From an uncultured Chitinophagaceae bacterium (GTDB lineage: Bacteria > Bacteroidota > Bacteroidia > Chitinophagales > Chitinophagaceae), in contig CAILAF010000229.1 in the NCBI GenBank assembly GCA_903832075.1, forward strand, positions 1 to 8,480: a stretch of DNA of 8,480 nt. Reading direction: 5' to 3'. Numbering within the stretch: the first letter of the stretch is position 1; each line of letters starts with the position of its first letter. A program made the translations under genes and the position numbers. This document shows positions 1-7,951 of the stretch, piece by piece. Below the pieces are notes generated by a model that was given only the letters and a program-made list of their open reading frames with translations, did not search any database and was not told the DNA's origin.

Positions 1-3000
1 ATCACACAATGGCCGGGAAGAAGTGCTGAAGAAGTAGAAAAGTTTGTAACTATTCCGATTGAAATTGCAATGAACCCGGTTCAGCAAAAAATTAGTTTAC
101 GTTCAACTTCTATCTTCGGATTATCGTATGTGAAATTAATTTTTGATGATGATGTAAAAGATCCGCAGGCAAGACAACAGGTAATGAATCTTTTACAAAA
201 CGCAACATTACCCACAGGTATTCTTCCATCTGTTCAACCTCCAACAGGACCAACAGGAGAAATCTTCAGATACACTTTAAGAAGTAACGTAAGAGATGTT
301 CGTGAATTAAAAACAATGCAAGATTGGATTATTGATAGAAAATTGAGAGCAGTTCCGGGAGTGGGTGATATTGTAAGCTTTGGTGGCAAAACAAAAACTT
401 ATGAAATAAAAGTAGATCCCGGTAAATTAACTTCTTTAAATATTACTCCATTAGATGTTTATACTGCAGTTCAAAAAACAAATATCAATATTGGTGGAGA
501 TGTAATTATTAAAAACAATCAGGCTTATGTTGTAAGAGGCATTGGTTTGTTGAATGATATTAATGAAATAAAAAATATTATTGTTACTTACAATAATGGT
601 ATCCCCGTTTTAGTAAAAGATGTAGCACAAGTTGAAATATCGAATGTACCAAGATTAGGTTGGGTAGCCAGAGCAGATGGTTTAAAAGATTCAACAGGTA
701 AAAGAACAACAACAGATGAAGCCGATGTTGTTGAAGCAATTATCTTAATGAGAAAGGGAGAAAACCCAACAAAAGTTTTGGATGAAATAAAATCTAAAAT
801 TGATAATCTTAATAATTCTGTTCTTCCTTCCGACACTAAAATTGTTTCTTATTATGACAGAACCGATTTAATAGATTTTGCTACACATACTGTTTTACAT
901 AATTTAATTGAAGGTGTTTTATTGGTTACTATTTTGGTTTCATTGTTCATGTTTAACTGGCGAACAACATTAATTGTATCTATCATTATTCCTATGGCAT
1001 TATTGTTTGCTTTTATATGCCTGAGTTTAATGGGAATGAGTGCCAACTTGCTTTCATTGGGTGCAGTTGACTTTGGTATAATAATAGATGGTGCAGTAGT
1101 GATGGTAGAAGGAATGTATGTGATACTCGATCACAAATCAATGGAAATGGGGATGTCGCGTTTCAATAAAATTTCCAAACTTGGATTAATAAAAAATAAT
1201 GGTGCACAATTAGGGAAAGCCATCTTCTTTGCAAAAGTTATTATCATCACCGGCTTATTACCCATTTTCGCTTTTCAAAAAGTTGAAGGCAAAATGTTCT
1301 CTCCTTTGGCTTATACTTTAGGTTTTGCATTATTGGGTGCGTTAATAACTACAATTACTTTAGTGCCGGTATTAATTAGTTTATTGCTTAACAAGAATGT
1401 TCACGAAAAACACAATCCATTTGTTCATCATTTAACAGGTTTCATGTTAAGTGGTTTTACAAAAGCATTCAAACTAAGAAACATAATTGTTCCATTTGCC
1501 TTAGTGGTTATGGTATTAGGTATTTACTCATTTAAATATTTGGGTTCAGAGTTTTTGCCTGAATTAAATGAAGGTTCTATTTGGCTTCGCATTCAAACAC
1601 CTTATAGTATATCATTAGAAAAATCTGTTGAAATATCACAGAAAGCAAGAGATATTCTAATTCAATTCCCTCAAGTAAAACATGTAGTCTCTCAAACAGG
1701 AAGACCCGATGACGGAACTGATGTTGCAGGTTTTTATAATAATGAATTTTCAATTATGCTTTATCCTGAAGATGATTGGAAACCACATATCAGTAAAGAA
1801 GAATTAATTGATTCAATGAATAATAAGTTATCTGTATTACCGGGTGCAAATTTAAATTTCTCTCAACCTATTATGGATAATGTGGAAGAAGCTGTTTCGG
1901 GTGTTAAAGGTTCTATTTGTGTAAAGATTTATGGTGATTCACTTAATTATATGGAACCTAAATTGAATGAAGTATTCAATGTTTTAAAAACTGTTAAAGG
2001 AATTGAAGATTTGGGTATCATTCATAATATTGGTCAACCTGAATTAGACATTAATTTGGATCAACAAAAAATGGCATTGTATGGTGTTGCAACTGCCGAT
2101 GCTAATTCAGTTGTTGCAATGGCTATTGGTGGTTTAACAGCATCCACTTTATACGAAGGCATAAAAACTTTTGATATTAGAATTCGTTTCCCCGAAGAAT
2201 TTAGAAAAACATCTGAAGATATTGGTAATTTATTAGTGCCTACACAAAATGGTTCCAAAGTTCCTATCAAAGAAATAGCAACGATTGATCCTCAAACAGG
2301 TCCATGTTTGATTTTCAGAGATGAAAATCAACGATACGCTGCTTTGAAATTCTCAATACGTGGTAGAGATATGGGAAGTACCATTGCTGAAGCACAACAA
2401 AAAGTAGATGCATTAGTAAAATTGAAAAGAGGTTATAAAATGGAATGGCAGGGAGATTTTGAAAATCAACAAAGAGCTGAAAAAAGATTGGCACAAGTGG
2501 TGCCTATTAGTTTAGTGCTGATTTTTTTATTACTGTTTGCTATGTTTGGTAATATTAAAGATGCTGCATTGGTGTTTTTAAATGTACCATTCGCCATTGT
2601 TGGAGGCCTTTTTGCACTGCACATTACAGGAACAAATTTTAGTATTTCTGCAGGAATTGGTTTTATTGCATTATTTGGTATTTGTATTCAAGATGGTGTA
2701 TTGTTGATTACCGTTTTTAAACAAAATATTGATAAAATAAAAGGACAATCCAATTCTTTATACAGTGCTATTAAATTAGGTGTTAACTCTCGAATACGTC
2801 CTGTAATGATGACGGCCATGATGGCTGCAATTGGTTTATTACCTGCTGCCATTTCGCATGGTATTGGTTCAGAAAGTTCAAGACCATTAGCAAGGGTTGT
2901 AATTGGAGGAATATTATGTGCCATGATTTTCTCTCTTTGGGTTTTCCCATTAATTTTTGCATGGGCTTACAAAAATGTTGATACAAAACATAGTGGACCT

Positions 3001-3018
3001 ATTGATGAAAAAATTTAA
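1..3018 (+). CDS. czcA: CzcA/CusA-type heavy-metal efflux RND pump, copy 1 (5' truncated by window)
   Basis: Inner-membrane proton-driven pump that, in this family, works as a trimer with a periplasmic adaptor and an outer-membrane channel to expel divalent or monovalent metal ions. The frame is open from base 1; the ATG at base 70 is internal, because codons 1-23 match residues 53-75 of the downstream paralog, including ITQWPGRSAEE and VTIPIEIA. About 52 residues (TM1 and the start of the porter domain) are therefore missing. The TM4 signature DFGIIIDGAVVMVEG is present, with Asp, Asp and Glu at window codons 357, 363 and 370, equivalent to CzcA D402, D408 and E415. The C-terminal block RIRPVMMTAMMAAIGLLPAA and the following GIGSESSRPLARVVIGG are of CzcA type. 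From a remembered alignment, two positions of the CusA methionine triad are Asn and Glu here, which argues against a Cu/Ag-specific CusA; the true metal is unknown. The putative TM10 stretch reads IQDGVLLITVF, differing from copy 2. It ends in TAA, followed by a terminator. Confidence 0.95.
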   Translation: MTQWPGRSAEEVEKFVTIPIEIAMNPVQQKISLRSTSIFGLSYVKLIFDDDVKDPQARQQVMNLLQNATLPTGILPSVQPPTGPTGEIFRYTLRSNVRDVRELKTMQDWIIDRKLRAVPGVGDIVSFGGKTKTYEIKVDPGKLTSLNITPLDVYTAVQKTNINIGGDVIIKNNQAYVVRGIGLLNDINEIKNIIVTYNNGIPVLVKDVAQVEISNVPRLGWVARADGLKDSTGKRTTTDEADVVEAIILMRKGENPTKVLDEIKSKIDNLNNSVLPSDTKIVSYYDRTDLIDFATHTVLHNLIEGVLLVTILVSLFMFNWRTTLIVSIIIPMALLFAFICLSLMGMSANLLSLGAVDFGIIIDGAVVMVEGMYVILDHKSMEMGMSRFNKISKLGLIKNNGAQLGKAIFFAKVIIITGLLPIFAFQKVEGKMFSPLAYTLGFALLGALITTITLVPVLISLLLNKNVHEKHNPFVHHLTGFMLSGFTKAFKLRNIIVPFALVVMVLGIYSFKYLGSEFLPELNEGSIWLRIQTPYSISLEKSVEISQKARDILIQFPQVKHVVSQTGRPDDGTDVAGFYNNEFSIMLYPEDDWKPHISKEELIDSMNNKLSVLPGANLNFSQPIMDNVEEAVSGVKGSICVKIYGDSLNYMEPKLNEVFNVLKTVKGIEDLGIIHNIGQPELDINLDQQKMALYGVATADANSVVAMAIGGLTASTLYEGIKTFDIRIRFPEEFRKTSEDIGNLLVPTQNGSKVPIKEIATIDPQTGPCLIFRDENQRYAALKFSIRGRDMGSTIAEAQQKVDALVKLKRGYKMEWQGDFENQQRAEKRLAQVVPISLVLIFLLLFAMFGNIKDAALVFLNVPFAIVGGLFALHITGTNFSISAGIGFIALFGICIQDGVLLITVFKQNIDKIKGQSNSLYSAIKLGVNSRIRPVMMTAMMAAIGLLPAAISHGIGSESSRPLARVVIGGILCAMIFSLWVFPLIFAWAYKNVDTKHSGPIDEKI

Positions 3019-3034
3019 ATATTCATAAAAATTT

Positions 3035-3072
3035 AAAAGTCGCCATACATGTATTGTTTGGCGACTTTTTTT
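3035..3072 (+). terminator. Rho-independent terminator after RND copy 1
   Basis: A perfect 10-bp stem, AAAAGTCGCC (3035-3044) against GGCGACTTTT (3060-3069), with a 15-nt loop and a run of seven T (3066-3072). It lies 16 nt past the TAA of the first pump. Because the left arm begins with AAAA, the element could also terminate transcription from the other direction, although no opposing gene is visible. The loop contains the self-complementary ATACATGTAT (3045-3054). Its position implies that the second pump is not simply read through from the first. Confidence 0.88.
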
Positions 3073-3134
3073 ATGTACGTTTTAATGAGTGCGATTTCAA
3101 TTTTATTCGTTTCATAAAAAAACAATTAACTAAA

Positions 3135-3147
3135 TTAATTCAATTAA
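3135..3147. repeat. A/T inverted repeat upstream of RND copy 2
   Basis: TTAATT (3135-3140), one C, then AATTAA (3142-3147) form a perfect inverted repeat. A further AATTAA sits at 3124-3129. The repeat overlaps the first bases of the candidate -7 element. It could be an operator half-site pair for a metal-responsive regulator, but palindromes of A and T arise easily by chance in DNA this A+T-rich, so the functional reading is weak. Confidence 0.25.
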
Positions 3148-3152
3148 GTTTG
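3145..3152 (+). promoter_or_regulatory. Candidate Bacteroidota -7 promoter element for RND copy 2
   Basis: TAAGTTTG fits the Bacteroidota -7 consensus TAnnTTTG exactly and lies about 60 nt before the ATG of the second pump, in the only sizeable gap after the terminator. I do not find a good TTTG or TTG -33 element at the usual spacing upstream, so the call rests on one half-site plus context. Transcription would begin a few bases downstream, leaving a leader of about 50 nt without a Shine-Dalgarno sequence. Confidence 0.35.
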
Positions 3153-3212
3153 TAAACTATTGTAATGAGGTTCAAAAAAATAAATCAATCTAAGTATTGA
3201 AAGTTTCCTATA

Positions 3213-6200
3213 ATGAAAAAAATTATTCGATACATTTTAGCCTTCTCGCTTAAAAACAAATATTTCATTTTACTATCAACATTGTTATTGCTTTTAGCAG
3301 GTATCATTACTTTTAAAACAATGCCCATTGAAGCATTCCCTGATGTTACCAATACAGAAATAACCATCATTACACAATGGCCTGGTAGAAGTGCTGAAGA
3401 AATAGAAAAGTTTGTTACCATTCCTATTGAAATTGCAATGAATCCTGTGCAGAAAAAAACAAGTCTGCGCTCAACAAGCATATTCGGGTTATCTTATATA
3501 AAACTTGTTTTTGAAGATAAAGTTACCAACGAAGAAGCCCGCTTGCAAGTAAACAATCTATTAAGTGATGCAGACCTGCCTGAAAATGTAATACCTTCTG
3601 TTCAACCGCCAACAGGACCAACAGGAGAAATTTTTCGTTATACATTACGAAGTACATTTCGGGATGTTAGAGAATTAAAAACTATACAAGATTGGGTTGT
3701 TGACAGACAAATACGTTCCGTACCAGGCATTGCAGATTTAGTTTCTTTTGGAGGTAAAACAAAAATTTATGAAATAAAAGTTGATCCCGGTAAATTAACA
3801 ACACTTGGCATCACTTCATTAGATGTTTATTCTGCAGTTCAAAAAAGTAATATCAATATTGGCGGTGATATTATCATTCAAAATAATCAAGCTTATGTTG
3901 TAAGAGGAATTGGTTTATTGAATGATATCAACGAAATAAAGAATGTAGTTGTCCAAAATATTAATGGGGTACCTGTATTAGTAAAAGATGTTGCACAAGT
4001 TGAAATTTCCAATGTTCCTCGATTGGGTTTAGTAGGAAGAGCTGATGCTATTGTTGATTCAACAGGAAAAAGAACTATAACAACTGAAGATGATGTTGTT
4101 GAAGCAATAGTTGTAATGCGTAAAGGTGAAAACCCATCGCAAGTAATAGCAGCACTTAAAACAAAAATCAATAAACTCAATAGCAGCATATTACCGGCAG
4201 ATACAAAAATAGTTCCCTTCTATGATCGTGATAACTTAATTCATTTTGCCACTAATACCGTATTGCATAATATGGTGGAAGGGATACTATTAGTAACATT
4301 GATTGTATCGCTGTTTATGTTCAATTGGCGAACAACATTAATTGTTTCAATTATTATTCCTTTATCATTATTGTTTGCTTTCATCTGTTTGCGTTTAATG
4401 GGAATGAGTGCCAACTTACTTTCATTAGGTGCTGTTGACTTTGGAATTATTATAGATGGTGCTGTTGTTATGGTTGAAGGAATTTTTGTTGTGCTTGATA
4501 GACAAGCAAGAGAAATTGGTATGGACCGATTTAATAAGATTGCCAAAATGGGATTGATTAAGAAGAATGGTGCTGAACTTGGAAAAGCAATCTTCTTTGC
4601 AAAACTGATCATCATCGCTGCATTGTTGCCCATTTTTGCTTTTGAAAAAGTAGAAGGCAAAATGTTCTCGCCACTTGCTTATACTTTAGGCTTCGCATTG
4701 TTAGGCGCATTGATTACAACATTAACATTAGTGCCTGTTTTGATCAGCATGTTATTAAATAAGAATGTGCATGAAAAACATAATCCTATTGTAAACTTTC
4801 TTACCAAAAGTTTATTGAAAAGTTTTGCTTTTACTTATAAGCATAAGTACACATCAATGATTTGTTCTTTCATTATAATCATTGTAGGATTATATTCTTT
4901 TAAATTTTTAGGAAGTGAGTTTTTACCTGAATTGGATGAAGGATCAATTTGGTTAAGAGTTCAGATGCCTTATAGTATTTCATTAGATAAATCAGTTGAA
5001 ATATCAAAACAGGTACGCTCCTCTTTAATGAATTTTCCTCAAGTGAAAAATGTTGTATCACAAACAGGACGACCCGATGATGGAACTGATGTTGCTGGAT
5101 TTTATAATAATGAATTTGATATTATTCTTTATCCAGAAGATGATTGGAAACCATTAATCACCAAAGATGAATTGGTAGATCAAATGAATAATAAATTATC
5201 TACTATCCCGGGAGCACAACTTAATTTTTCTCAGCCCATCACAGATAATATTGAAGAAGCTGTATCTGGTGTTAAAGGTTCTATTTGCGTAAAAATATTT
5301 GGTGATTCATTGAATTATATGGAAGATAAATCAACACAAGTTTACAATATCCTTAAAACTGTAAATGGTATTGAAGATTTAGGTATTATAAAAAATATTG
5401 GTCAACCCGAATTAGATATTGATTTGGATCAACAAAAAATGGCTTTATATGGTGTTGCCAGCGCCGATGCCAATGCAGTAATAGGAATGGCAATTGGTGG
5501 TAAAGCCGCATCAACTTTATATGAAGGTGTAAGAAAGTTTGAGATACGTTTACGCTTTCCTGAAGAATTTAGAAAAACTCCTGCTGATATTGGCAACTTA
5601 ATGGTACCTACACAAAGTGGTTCAAAAGTACCTGTAAAAGAAATTGCAAGCATCAGTATGAAAACAGGACCATGTTTAATTTTCAGAGATGATAATGAAA
5701 GATATTCTGCTGTAAAATTTTCTGTACGTGGCAGAGATATGGGAAGTGCCATTGCTGAAGCACAAGATAAAGTTGGTAAAGCTGTAGAACTAAAGAAAGG
5801 TTATAACATGATATGGCAAGGTGATTTTGAAAATCAACAACGTGCTACAAAAAGATTACAACAAGTAGTTCCAATAAGTTTATTACTTATTTTCTTTTTA
5901 CTGTTTGCCATGTTTGGAAATTTAAAAGATGCAGGGTTGGTTTTTTTAAATGTGCCATTTGCAATTGTTGGAGGTATTGCTGCATTATTTATTAGTAATA
6001 CCAACTTTAGTATTTCGGCAGGTATTGGATTCATTGCATTATTTGGTATATGTATTTTGTTTGGTGTATTATTAATAACAGAATTTAAAGAGAATTTGAA
6101 CAAACTAAAACATCAACCCGATGCATTATATCAATCCATTCGTTTAGGAGTTGCTGCTCGTATTAGACCAGTAATGATGACGGCTTTGATGGCTGCCCTT

Positions 6201-6389
6201 GGTTTATTACCTGCAGCGATATCGCATGGAATTGGTTCTGAAAGTTCAAGACCATTAGCAAGAGTTGTAATTGGAGGAATTTTATGTGCAATGATTTTTT
6301 CATTAATCATCTTTCCACTTATATTTAATTGGGCTAATAGAAACTTTGATACAAAACATACAGATGAGAATATGAGTAGAAAAAATTAG
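3213..6389 (+). CDS. czcA: CzcA/CusA-type heavy-metal efflux RND pump, copy 2 (complete)
   Basis: Complete 1058-residue RND pump, a normal length for the family. Start ATG AAA AAA gives a typical short positive N-terminus before TM1 (about residues 12-34), then the family block MPIEAFPDV and QWPGRSAEEIEKFVTIPIE. TM2-TM4 span about 354-425; TM4 carries D409, D415 and E422 in DFGIIIDGAVVMVEG, the proton-relay set of CzcA-type pumps. TM7 is near 547-567, the second periplasmic half follows (RPDDGTD at 620-626; EEAVSGVKG from 681), and TM8-TM12 run from about 886 onward. By a remembered alignment, two CusA methionine-triad positions are N632 and E682, so divalent metals (Zn, Co, Cd, Ni) are more likely than Cu or Ag; this is inference. 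The putative TM10 reads ILFGVLLITEF, with L949, F950 and E957 where copy 1 has Gln, Asp and Val. No ribosome-binding motif precedes the start. A terminator separates it from copy 1, and no adaptor or channel gene is adjacent. Confidence 0.97.
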   Translation: MKKIIRYILAFSLKNKYFILLSTLLLLLAGIITFKTMPIEAFPDVTNTEITIITQWPGRSAEEIEKFVTIPIEIAMNPVQKKTSLRSTSIFGLSYIKLVFEDKVTNEEARLQVNNLLSDADLPENVIPSVQPPTGPTGEIFRYTLRSTFRDVRELKTIQDWVVDRQIRSVPGIADLVSFGGKTKIYEIKVDPGKLTTLGITSLDVYSAVQKSNINIGGDIIIQNNQAYVVRGIGLLNDINEIKNVVVQNINGVPVLVKDVAQVEISNVPRLGLVGRADAIVDSTGKRTITTEDDVVEAIVVMRKGENPSQVIAALKTKINKLNSSILPADTKIVPFYDRDNLIHFATNTVLHNMVEGILLVTLIVSLFMFNWRTTLIVSIIIPLSLLFAFICLRLMGMSANLLSLGAVDFGIIIDGAVVMVEGIFVVLDRQAREIGMDRFNKIAKMGLIKKNGAELGKAIFFAKLIIIAALLPIFAFEKVEGKMFSPLAYTLGFALLGALITTLTLVPVLISMLLNKNVHEKHNPIVNFLTKSLLKSFAFTYKHKYTSMICSFIIIIVGLYSFKFLGSEFLPELDEGSIWLRVQMPYSISLDKSVEISKQVRSSLMNFPQVKNVVSQTGRPDDGTDVAGFYNNEFDIILYPEDDWKPLITKDELVDQMNNKLSTIPGAQLNFSQPITDNIEEAVSGVKGSICVKIFGDSLNYMEDKSTQVYNILKTVNGIEDLGIIKNIGQPELDIDLDQQKMALYGVASADANAVIGMAIGGKAASTLYEGVRKFEIRLRFPEEFRKTPADIGNLMVPTQSGSKVPVKEIASISMKTGPCLIFRDDNERYSAVKFSVRGRDMGSAIAEAQDKVGKAVELKKGYNMIWQGDFENQQRATKRLQQVVPISLLLIFFLLFAMFGNLKDAGLVFLNVPFAIVGGIAALFISNTNFSISAGIGFIALFGICILFGVLLITEFKENLNKLKHQPDALYQSIRLGVAARIRPVMMTALMAALGLLPAAISHGIGSESSRPLARVVIGGILCAMIFSLIIFPLIFNWANRNFDTKHTDENMSRKN

Positions 6390-6479
6390 GTTTTGCAAAA
6401 ACACATTAAAAAGCTGTTTAAATAAATCAAAGCTTCTTATTAATCATTTAAAATGGTCTAACAATACACTAAACGAAAC

Positions 6480-6517
6480 TGAGTATTCGTTAATACAGCT
6501 TAAAGCTCCAATACTCA
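6480..6517 (+). promoter_or_regulatory. Leader hairpin abutting the MBOAT start codon
   Basis: TGAGTATT (6480-6487) and AATACTCA (6510-6517) form a perfect 8-bp inverted repeat whose right arm ends on the base before the ATG. Inside lies AGCTT-A-AAGCT (6497-6507). The left arm can instead pair locally: GTATT (6483-6487), loop CGTT, AATAC (6492-6496). The two folds compete for the same bases, so in the mRNA the region next to the start codon could be alternately paired or open. If it is DNA-level, the repeat could be an operator. No Shine-Dalgarno sequence is present. The structure is visible; any regulatory role is inferred. Confidence 0.35.
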
Positions 6518-7948
6518 ATGCTGTTTAACTCCTGGATATTCATAGCCTACTTTCCAATAGTGTTTTGCTTATATTGGTTTGTATTCAACAAATCAGTTAA
6601 ACTACAAAACGGGTTTTTAGCTATTGTAAGTTTTATATTTTACGGATGGTGGAGTATAAAATTTTTGTCTTTACTTTTTTTAAGTTTATTTGTTGATTTT
6701 TTTGTAGGATATTTTTTACAAAAATCTACAAAAGAACATTCAAGGAAATTATTGATCATCTTTAGTTTGGTTTTTAATTTAGGATTATTGGGTTTCTTTA
6801 AATATTTTAATTTTTTTGCTGATGCTTTAAAAGAATTTCTTTTATTGTTTGGCTGGAAAGCAGATTTTGTTACACTGCATGTAATATTACCGGTGGGTAT
6901 TTCATTCTATACATTTCAATCATTAAGTTATACCATTCAAGTGTACAGGAAAAAAATGCAGGCAACTACCGATATTATTTCTTATGCCGCCTATATTAGT
7001 TTCTTTCCGCAATTAGTTGCTGGTCCAATAGAAAAAGCAATTAATTTTTTACCGCAATTCTTTAAGAAAAGAGTTTTTGATTATGCAAAAGCTGTTCAGG
7101 GAATGCGTTTAATATTATGGGGATTTTTTAAAAAAGTTGTGATAGCAGATACTTGTGCATTTTATGCCAATCTTACTTTTAATAAATATCATCATTATGA
7201 TGCACCCATATTAATAATGGGTGCTGAGTATTTTGCATTTCAAATTTATTGCGACTTTAGCGGATATACAGATATTGCAAGAGGATTAGCGAAATTGTTA
7301 GGATTTGATCTTATCATCAATTTTAATTATCCTTATTTTTCAAGAAACATTGCAGAGTTCTGGAGAAGATGGCATATTTCTTTATCATCATGGTTTAGAG
7401 ATTATTTGTTTATCCCATTAGGCGGTTCTTATGGAACAAAAAATAAAACTATAAGAAATACCATCATTGTTTTTTTAGTAAGTGGTTTATGGCATGGTGC
7501 TAATTTTACTTTTATTGTTTGGGGCGGTTTACATGCTTTGTATTATTTACCCTTATTAATTTTAAATAAAACCAAATCAATTTCAAAAGAAATTGTTGCA
7601 GCCAATAATCTGTTTCCACCTTTTAAAGATTTTATTTCAATTGTTTTTACTTTTATTTTAGTTACGCTTGCATGGATATTTTTTAGATCGGCAAGCTGTT
7701 CAGATGCATTACAATATCTAAAAGGCATTGCTCACTTCAATAGCTTTTCATTACTTGGTCATAAAGATGCATTGCTGTTAGTCATATTTCTTTTGCTGAT
7801 TGATTGGTTTGGCAGACATCAGGATAATACATTAGATGCCATCATCAATTACATACCCAAAATGCGATACTTTATTTATTGCATACTGGCCATTTTTATC
7901 ATTGCTAATTTTTCTAAACAAGCTTCATTCATTTACTTTCAGTTTTAA
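6518..7948 (+). CDS. AlgI-type MBOAT family membrane-bound O-acyltransferase
   Basis: A 476-residue polytopic membrane protein of the MBOAT family (AlgI, PatA and DltB relatives), which passes acyl groups, often acetyl, from the cytoplasm toward a glycan on the outer face of the inner membrane. The N-terminus MLFNSWIFIAYFPIVFCLYW is the classic AlgI-type opening and fixes the start. Further motifs are FFPQLVAGPIEKA (about 162-174), YCDFSGYTDIARGLAKLLGF (244-263), FWRRWHISLSSWFRDYLFIP (281-300) and SGLWHGANFTFIVWGGLHA (322-340). H326 and H339 are the conserved histidine pair, with H326 the likely catalytic one. About a dozen hydrophobic segments are seen, and the end FIYFQF is typical of the family. 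It is intact and of normal length. The next gene begins 3 nt after its stop and looks like its SGNH-type partner, so an operon is likely. The acceptor polymer is not identifiable: exopolysaccharide or another envelope glycan are options, and no alginate genes are in view. Confidence 0.94.
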   Translation: MLFNSWIFIAYFPIVFCLYWFVFNKSVKLQNGFLAIVSFIFYGWWSIKFLSLLFLSLFVDFFVGYFLQKSTKEHSRKLLIIFSLVFNLGLLGFFKYFNFFADALKEFLLLFGWKADFVTLHVILPVGISFYTFQSLSYTIQVYRKKMQATTDIISYAAYISFFPQLVAGPIEKAINFLPQFFKKRVFDYAKAVQGMRLILWGFFKKVVIADTCAFYANLTFNKYHHYDAPILIMGAEYFAFQIYCDFSGYTDIARGLAKLLGFDLIINFNYPYFSRNIAEFWRRWHISLSSWFRDYLFIPLGGSYGTKNKTIRNTIIVFLVSGLWHGANFTFIVWGGLHALYYLPLLILNKTKSISKEIVAANNLFPPFKDFISIVFTFILVTLAWIFFRSASCSDALQYLKGIAHFNSFSLLGHKDALLLVIFLLLIDWFGRHQDNTLDAIINYIPKMRYFIYCILAIFIIANFSKQASFIYFQF

Positions 7949-7951
7949 TGT

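Noticed and set aside
70..72. ATG at base 70 as the start of the first pump
   Set aside because: Codons 1-23 upstream of it align residue for residue with residues 53-75 of the complete paralog, so the ATG is internal and the true start is left of the window.
588..6103. Several minus-strand open frames of 60-140 codons inside the two pump genes
   Set aside because: They lie opposite strongly conserved RND coding sequence, have no recognisable domains, and recur at equivalent positions in both copies, as expected for shadows of the real frame.
1..6389. The two pumps as an assembly artefact or a recent duplication
   Set aside because: The copies differ at about a quarter of residues and widely at third codon positions, and have different C-termini, so they are genuine diverged genes.
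3213..6389. Specific assignment as a Cu(I)/Ag(I) CusA pump
   Set aside because: Positions matching two of the CusA methionine-triad residues (by remembered alignment) are Asn and Glu, and the RIRPVMMTA block lacks the CusA lysine (K984), favouring a CzcA-like pump of uncertain metal.
6391..6400. Palindrome TTTTGCAAAA just after the second pump
   Set aside because: A short palindrome made mostly of A and T is expected by chance in such DNA, and it has no promoter or partner site near it.
6411..6440. Possible terminator after the second pump
   Set aside because: AAGCT (6411-6415) and AGCTT (6431-6435) give only a 5-bp stem with a 15-nt loop and an interrupted T tract, too weak to call.
6390..6517. 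Promoter for the MBOAT gene
   Set aside because: I searched for a TAnnTTTG element and found no acceptable match, so no promoter is called even though one may exist.
7543..7728. Minus-strand frame of 61 codons within the MBOAT gene
   Set aside because: It is opposite conserved MBOAT sequence, is short, and resembles no known protein.
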